Under the pieces are notes generated by a model, which was not told where the DNA came from, ran no database searches, and saw only the letters and a list, made by a program, of their open reading frames with translations. A stretch of 64,000 bases of DNA from Clostridium sp. E02 (GTDB taxonomy: Bacteria; Bacillota; Clostridia; Lachnospirales; Lachnospiraceae), in assembly GCF_003833015.1 (NCBI RefSeq), contig NZ_RJLQ01000010.1:62001-126000 (forward strand), given 5' to 3'. The number at the start of each line of letters is the position of its first letter. Within the stretch, counting starts at the first letter, position 1. Below, piece after piece: positions 59,598 through 64,000 of the stretch. Position numbers and translations under genes: made by a program.

Positions 59598-60266
59598 ATG
59601 GATAAATATTTACCTATATTAAAAAAATCAAGTTTGTTTTCAGGGGTCAGGTCAGAAGAAATCACAGTCATGTTAAAATGCTTATCTGCCAGAGTGAAAC
59701 ACTATAAAAAGGAGGAGTTTATTATAAGAAGTGGAGACTACGTGCATTCCGTAGGTATGATGTTATCTGGAGCTGCTCTTATTATACAAGAAGATTTTTG
59801 GGGAAAGCGTACCATTATCTCTGAAGTAATGCCAGGCACGGTTTTTGCGGAAACCTATGCCTGTATTTCATCGATTCCCATAGAAATGAGTGTGATTTCA
59901 GATTCTGAATGTGATGTGTTATTTCTTGATTTTAATCGGATATTAACCACCTGCACCTCAGCATGTTCTTTTCACACTCGTCTGATCCAGAATTTTTTAT
60001 CTGCCATTGCAGGCAGAAATTTAGCTCTCACAAAAAAAATGCAGCACATGTCAAAAAAGACTATACGCGAAAAACTGCTTTCCTATCTTTCTACCGAATC
60101 GTTAAAAAGCAGTTCTTCTACGTTTGATATTCCGTTTAACAGACAGCAGCTTGCAGACTATCTTTCCATTGATCGAAGTGCGCTGTCTAATGAATTAAGC
60201 AAACTACAGGCAGAAGGGATACTCACCTATAAAAAGAACAGCTTCACTTTAATGGAGGAAATCTAA
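59598..60266 (+). CDS. Crp/Fnr-family regulator of the cupin-hemerythrin locus
   Basis: A 222-aa regulator: N-terminal beta-barrel sensor (about 10-130), long helix, and C-terminal winged helix (FDIPFNRQQLADYLSIDRSALSNELSKLQAEG) with a recognition helix that keeps the S-x3-SNE-like pattern. There is no Fe-S cysteine cluster, and the barrel does not have the cAMP signature, so it may use haem or another ligand, as DNR/HcpR-type proteins do. Divergent arrangement and the palindrome indicate control of the locus and itself. Confidence 0.9.
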   Translation: MDKYLPILKKSSLFSGVRSEEITVMLKCLSARVKHYKKEEFIIRSGDYVHSVGMMLSGAALIIQEDFWGKRTIISEVMPGTVFAETYACISSIPIEMSVISDSECDVLFLDFNRILTTCTSACSFHTRLIQNFLSAIAGRNLALTKKMQHMSKKTIREKLLSYLSTESLKSSSSTFDIPFNRQQLADYLSIDRSALSNELSKLQAEGILTYKKNSFTLMEEI

Positions 60267-60271
60267 CCGTC

Positions 60272-61651
60272 CTATCTCGGCAGTTTTACTGTAAAACAAC
60301 TTCCCTTGTCCGTTTCACTGTCAACCGTCACCGTCCCACCATGGGCAGATACGATGGACTTTACTATAGCTAGTCCAATCCCTGCCCCCCCTGATTTTCG
60401 ATTTCTGGATTGATCTGTCCGGTAGAAACGTTGAAAAACAAGCGGAAGTTCTTTTTTTCCAATCCCCATCCCTGTGTCCGTCACTTTTATCACTCCATGG
60501 TATTTTTCCTCCTCTACCGTAATCGTAATTCTCCCACCCTCTTTGGTGTATTTAACCGCATTGGATAATAGATTGGCGACCACCTGGCTAATCCGATCCC
60601 GATCCCCTTTCACAATTACAGAATCTCCGATCAGTGAGAAATCTTGATCTTTTTTTCTAATTTCTCCTGTCATTGCATCCGAAACAGTACTGACAACGGA
60701 AACCAAATCAACGAAATCCTTTTTCAGGTGCAGATTTTCTCCTTCTATTTTTGCAAGCTGTTCTAAATCTGCAACCAATGTTCCCAGTCGTTTTACCTCT
60801 TCATGACAACTACTCAGTCGTTTTGGTGTAGGCTCCCAGAATCCTTCGATCATGGCTTCTAGATGAGACCCAAGGGCAGTCAATGGAGTCCTTAACTCGT
60901 GGGCTACATCAGCTGTCATCTGTTTTCTTAACGCCTCCTGATCATTGAGTGCACCAGATAATTCGTTAATGGCAGATCCCATATCATCTAGTTCACAAAT
61001 CCCAGTTCCTGGCTCAAAATGTATGTTATAGTTGCCTTGTGATATCTGCTTTGCAATATATGCTGTTTTTGCAACCGGTCTTGCGATCCTTTTTGCTAAA
61101 TAGCAACCAACCACCACCGAGCAAAAACTGGATAAAATCCCAATGGAAAGAAGGATGGTATTCATAACTTTGATGAAATTAAAATCTGCTTCACTCATAA
61201 AAAAAGGACCATAGTATTGAATGGAAAGAGTCCCTATTTTCTGACCATTTTGATTGACTTCATACATATGATTCACAAATCCGCCTTCTGCTCCCCGTTT
61301 GCGCATACGCGCTGTGATATCATCCATAATCCTTCCGCACAGACTCATATCATGGTCTTGGGCATCCCAAACTACACCTCCGTTTTCATCTGAAAGTTTT
61401 AGGATATATCCATCATACAACGCATTCATTCCAATGGCATGAACCAGATCATGATTAAATTTTCCTTGTAATCCATCATACTGTCTGCTTAATTCCTCTA
61501 CGATATTCTCTCGCCGCTTTTCCCCAATTTCAGAGATGTATGATTCAAATTCACGGGTGATAAACCAGTTAGACAATACCCCGATTAATAAAATGGTAAG
61601 AAGAAGCGTGAAAAAAATGGAAAAAGATAACTGTTTACGCAGGCTTTTCAT
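60272..61651 (-). CDS. Sensor histidine kinase
   Basis: A 459-aa membrane kinase: first helix (about 8-30), extracellular sensor domain (about 31-155), second helix (about 160-182), HAMP (KRIARPVAKTAYIAKQISQGNY), HisKA with phospho-accepting His in VAHELRTPLTALG, and HATPase with N-box ISQVVANLLSNAVKYT, DTGMGIG and GAGIGLAIVKSI. It follows the response regulator gene with overlap-like spacing (start 61651, upstream stop 61656). The stimulus is unknown; the nearby copZ-copA suggests, but does not show, metal or envelope stress. Confidence 0.93.
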   Translation of the reverse strand: MKSLRKQLSFSIFFTLLLTILLIGVLSNWFITREFESYISEIGEKRRENIVEELSRQYDGLQGKFNHDLVHAIGMNALYDGYILKLSDENGGVVWDAQDHDMSLCGRIMDDITARMRKRGAEGGFVNHMYEVNQNGQKIGTLSIQYYGPFFMSEADFNFIKVMNTILLSIGILSSFCSVVVGCYLAKRIARPVAKTAYIAKQISQGNYNIHFEPGTGICELDDMGSAINELSGALNDQEALRKQMTADVAHELRTPLTALGSHLEAMIEGFWEPTPKRLSSCHEEVKRLGTLVADLEQLAKIEGENLHLKKDFVDLVSVVSTVSDAMTGEIRKKDQDFSLIGDSVIVKGDRDRISQVVANLLSNAVKYTKEGGRITITVEEEKYHGVIKVTDTGMGIGKKELPLVFQRFYRTDQSRNRKSGGAGIGLAIVKSIVSAHGGTVTVDSETDKGSCFTVKLPR

Positions 61652-61655
61652 AAAA

Positions 61656-62354
61656 TCACCCTCCAAACTTATAACCAAGTCCAGGAATTGTTCGAATATA
61701 CACCGGATTTTTGGGATCATCCTCTACTTTTTTCCGTAAGTTTTTGATGTGGCTGTCAATGGCTCTATCGTATCCGGTAAACCCGGTACCCATAGCAGAT
61801 TCAATCAATTCGTCCCTGGTAAAAACTTTTCCTGGATACTTAATAAGCACCGCTAAGATCTTTCGTTCACTCGGCGTTAGGGATATACTAATCCCTTGCT
61901 TTCGCACTTCGTTTTTATCAAAATCTACCATGAAATCCCCATCTCTCCAAGAATTGCGCTTAACCAGTGGAATAAGATCATTTTCTGCCCGGCGAAGAAC
62001 CGCTTCGATTCTGGCATATAGTTCTTTTAAACCAAACGGCTTAATAATATAATCATCCGCTCCCATAAAAAGTCCCTCTACCACATCTTCCTCTTCCACT
62101 TTCGCAGTCAGCATAATAATAGGAACACGAGATTTCTTTCTGATATTCGTACAGATCTCTTCTCCTGAAATGTCTGGAAGCATCCGGTCTAAAATAACCA
62201 GAGAGATATTTTCCGTATCAAATATCTTCAGTGCACGTTCTCCATGATCCGCCGGAAATGTACGAAATCCACGGCTTTCTAATAACATACATACAACTTC
62301 CAGTATTTTCGGTTCATCATCTACAACCAATACGTTCCGATTGTTTCTTCCCAT
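61656..62354 (-). CDS. OmpR-family response regulator
   Basis: A 232-aa regulator with receiver domain (VLVVDDEPKILEVV; phospho-acceptor Asp in SLVILDRMLPD; Lys in IIKPFGLKEL) and C-terminal winged helix (LTPSERKILAVLIKYPGKVFTRDELIES...YDRAIDSHIKNLRKKVEDDP). It forms a two-component system with the kinase encoded directly downstream. Targets are unknown. Confidence 0.94.
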   Translation of the reverse strand: MGRNNRNVLVVDDEPKILEVVCMLLESRGFRTFPADHGERALKIFDTENISLVILDRMLPDISGEEICTNIRKKSRVPIIMLTAKVEEEDVVEGLFMGADDYIIKPFGLKELYARIEAVLRRAENDLIPLVKRNSWRDGDFMVDFDKNEVRKQGISISLTPSERKILAVLIKYPGKVFTRDELIESAMGTGFTGYDRAIDSHIKNLRKKVEDDPKNPVYIRTIPGLGYKFGG

Positions 62355-62384
62355 CCTGTCACCTCCATATTGCTTATGAAGTTA

Positions 62385-62419
62385 GCAAAAGCGGGAACCG
62401 CAAAAAAAGCGATTCCCGT
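62385..62419 (-). terminator. Terminator after copZ
   Basis: On the minus strand, ACGGGAATCGC-TTTTTTT-GCGGTTCCCGC followed by TTTTGC. It separates copZ from the two-component genes. Confidence 0.75.
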
Positions 62420-62428
62420 CTGTTATTA

Positions 62429-62635
62429 TTAAATTACATCATATCCCTGATCTTCGATTTCTTCTTTAATTTTTTCTACGGAAGCCTCTGAAAGCTCATG
62501 ATCAACCGTTACTGTTTTTGCCTCTAAGTCTACTTTAACATCCGATACACCGGTTAACGCTCCCACGGCTTTGGTAATCGCGTTTACACAGTGTTCACAT
62601 GCCATTCCGTCTACATTTATTGTTGTTTTAGTCAT
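62429..62635 (-). CDS. copZ: Copper chaperone / heavy-metal-associated domain protein
   Basis: A 68-aa HMA-domain protein with GMACEHC (M-x-C-x-x-C-like metal site) and a ferredoxin-like fold. It carries Cu(I) to the CopA ATPase encoded 24 bases upstream in the same operon. The classic pairing makes copper more likely than other metals. Confidence 0.93.
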   Translation of the reverse strand: MTKTTINVDGMACEHCVNAITKAVGALTGVSDVKVDLEAKTVTVDHELSEASVEKIKEEIEDQGYDVI

Positions 62636-62659
62636 TTTAATTCCTCCATATAATATTTT

Positions 62660-64000
62660 TTACATTTTTGATGGTTTCAATCGTTTTAATCGTAATGCAT
62701 TGGTCAAAACGGAAACTGAGCTTAAACTCATGGCCGCTGCTGCAAACATGGGATTAAGAAGAGGTCCATGAAACAGCAGATGTAAAATTCCCGCCGCAAT
62801 GGGAATTCCAATCACATTATAACCAAATGCCCAGAAAAGATTTTCCTTAATGTTGCGGATGGTGTGCTTACTAAGATTAATGGCGGTTGGTACATCCATC
62901 AAATCAGACCGCATAAGGACAATGTCCGCAGATTCCATAGCAACATCTGTGCCTGAGCCAATGGCGATTCCGATATCTGCCTGTGCAAGAGCAGGTGCAT
63001 CGTTGATTCCATCTCCTACCATAGCAACTTTTTGCCCGCCTGTCTGCAGTTTTTTTACCTCATTGGATTTATCTTTGGGAAGAACTTCTGAAAGAACCCG
63101 GTCAATTCCTACTTGCTTTGCGATGGCATTGGCAGTCTTTTTATTATCACCAGTGATCATTGCTACCTGGATTCCCATCTTATGAAGACGTTCAATGGCT
63201 TCCCGGCTAGACTCTTTCACCACATCTGCAACTGCTACAATCCCTGCCAGTTTCCCGTCAACAGCCACAAACATAGGGGTTTTTCCTTCTTCTGCCAGAC
63301 GATCTGATCTCTCTTCCATACCCGTCATCAAAATGTTTTTTTCTTCCATTAATTTCCGGTTTCCTGCCAATATGTCTTTTCCATCAATTCTAGCCTCAAT
63401 GCCACGCCCCGTAAGGGACATAAAATGTTCTGCCTCCATAAGAGACAGCCCTTTCTCTTTTGCTCCGCGAACAATTGCCTGACCTAAAGGATGCTCAGAT
63501 CCCTTTTCTGCCGAAGCCGTGAGATTTAAAAGTGTATCACGATCCATGGTAACCGATAAGACATCGGTTACGGTTGGTTTTCCTTCGGTAATCGTACCTG
63601 TTTTGTCAAATACAATGGTTTGTATCTTATGGGCAGTTTCAAGTGCTTCTCCACCTTTTATCAAGATTCCATATTCCGCGCCTTTTCCTGTTCCCACCAT
63701 GATGGCAGTAGGAGTCGCAAGCCCTAGTGCACAAGGACAAGCGATAACCAATACAGAGATAAAAATCGTTAATGCAAACTTTAGATCACCTGCCGTTCCG
63801 ATGTACCAGGCAATACCGGAAACCAGAGCAATCACGCAGACCACTGGGACAAAGTATCCGGATACAACATCTGCCAACTGAGCAATGGGTGCCTTAGATC
63901 CCTGAGCATCTTCTACAAGTTTGATGATCTGTGCAAGTGCCGTATCACTTCCTATTTTTTCCGCTTTAAACTGTATGGTTCCTGTTGTATTAATAGAAGC
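62660..64000 (-). CDS. copA: Copper-translocating P-type ATPase (truncated by window edge)
   Basis: The C-terminal 446 codons of a P1B-type ATPase; the 5' end with metal-binding domains and the first helices is outside the window. Motifs: [14 protein letters not shown] (the CPC copper site), [12 protein letters not shown] (phosphorylated Asp), [10 protein letters not shown] (HP locus), [13 protein letters not shown] and [11 protein letters not shown]. The C-terminal [15 protein letters not shown] has the MxxSS copper ligand typical of Cu(I) exporters. It sits directly ahead of copZ. Copper tolerance is the expected role. Confidence 0.93.
   Translation of the reverse strand, partial: ASINTTGTIQFKAEKIGSDTALAQIIKLVEDAQGSKAPIAQLADVVSGYFVPVVCVIALVSGIAWYIGTAGDLKFALTIFISVLVIACPCALGLATPTAIMVGTGKGAEYGILIKGGEALETAHKIQTIVFDKTGTITEGKPTVTDVLSVTMDRDTLLNLTASAEKGSEHPLGQAIVRGAKEKGLSLMEAEHFMSLTGRGIEARIDGKDILAGNRKLMEEKNILMTGMEERSDRLAEEGKTPMFVAVDGKLAGIVAVADVVKESSREAIERLHKMGIQVAMITGDNKKTANAIAKQVGIDRVLSEVLPKDKSNEVKKLQTGGQKVAMVGDGINDAPALAQADIGIAIGSGTDVAMESADIVLMRSDLMDVPTAINLSKHTIRNIKENLFWAFGYNVIGIPIAAGILHLLFHGPLLNPMFAAAAMSLSSVSVLTNALRLKRLKPSKM

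Noticed and set aside
1-64000. tRNA or rRNA genes, insertion sequences, phage or conjugative elements
   Set aside because: No transposase, integrase, phage structural gene, tRNA-like cloverleaf or rRNA sequence could be recognised by eye; a dedicated RNA scan was not possible.

Overview
The window looks like a chromosomal stretch from a low-GC, spore-former-type anaerobe of the Clostridia, most likely Lachnospiraceae. Supporting signs are an oxygen-independent class III ribonucleotide reductase, a DUF4317 protein, strong GGAGG ribosome binding sites with several GTG starts, and consensus TTGnnn-17-TATAAT promoters. There are 67 protein genes, of which two (mutY and copA) are cut by the window ends. 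I see no rRNA, tRNA, CRISPR array, insertion sequence or phage module, and no gene-free stretch longer than 300 bases.

Layout: 1-9.3 kb, minus strand, is housekeeping: argF-(membrane protein)-birA-mutY behind a promoter with an ArgR-type box, a patatin lipase, an SPFH/NfeD membrane pair, and MATE-nadE-trmH. 9.4-19.6 kb holds an Rrf2 regulator, nrdD with a fused redoxin domain and a pair of NrdR-type boxes, the scpA-scpB-dut-TPR lipoprotein-hflX operon, a phosphoesterase and a D,D-carboxypeptidase with cell-wall-binding repeats. 19.7-25.7 kb holds Nudix, PAP2, glycosyltransferase/CPBP, carbamate kinase and PdaA-like deacetylase genes. 25.7-28.1 kb holds a full-length FokI-type restriction endonuclease overlapping a Crp-family regulator, with no methyltransferase in the window. 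28.2-36 kb holds an acyltransferase, DUF4317, an amino-acid ABC importer and a chemoreceptor.

36-45.5 kb is a complete sulfate uptake and activation operon (sbp-cysT-cysW-cysA-aprA-aprB-cysD-cysN) with a divergent LysR regulator. It appears to reduce APS with an AprAB-like enzyme, since no cysC or cysH is present. Next come a PadR regulator coupled to an unusual flavodoxin-SCP2-membrane fusion, a secreted CAP protein behind three WalR-type half-sites, a second Rrf2 regulator, a rhodanese-TtcA fusion and tcdA.

51.4-57.5 kb is a nickel/peptide-type ABC importer with a terminal SAM methyltransferase, behind a His-rich CsoR-family metal sensor. 57.7-60.3 kb is a probable nitrosative/oxidative stress locus (hemerythrin, unknown protein, DUF1858, cupin) divergent from a Crp/Fnr regulator, with an FNR-like palindrome near -41 of the cupin promoter. 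60.3-64 kb is a two-component system followed by copZ and copA.

The points most worth a second look are the orphan FokI-type enzyme, the hemerythrin/DUF1858 locus, the dual-purpose NrdR-box/terminator hairpin, the three-domain flavodoxin fusion and the AprAB-based sulfate operon. All gene functions are inferred from motifs and recalled family sequences; no database search was run.
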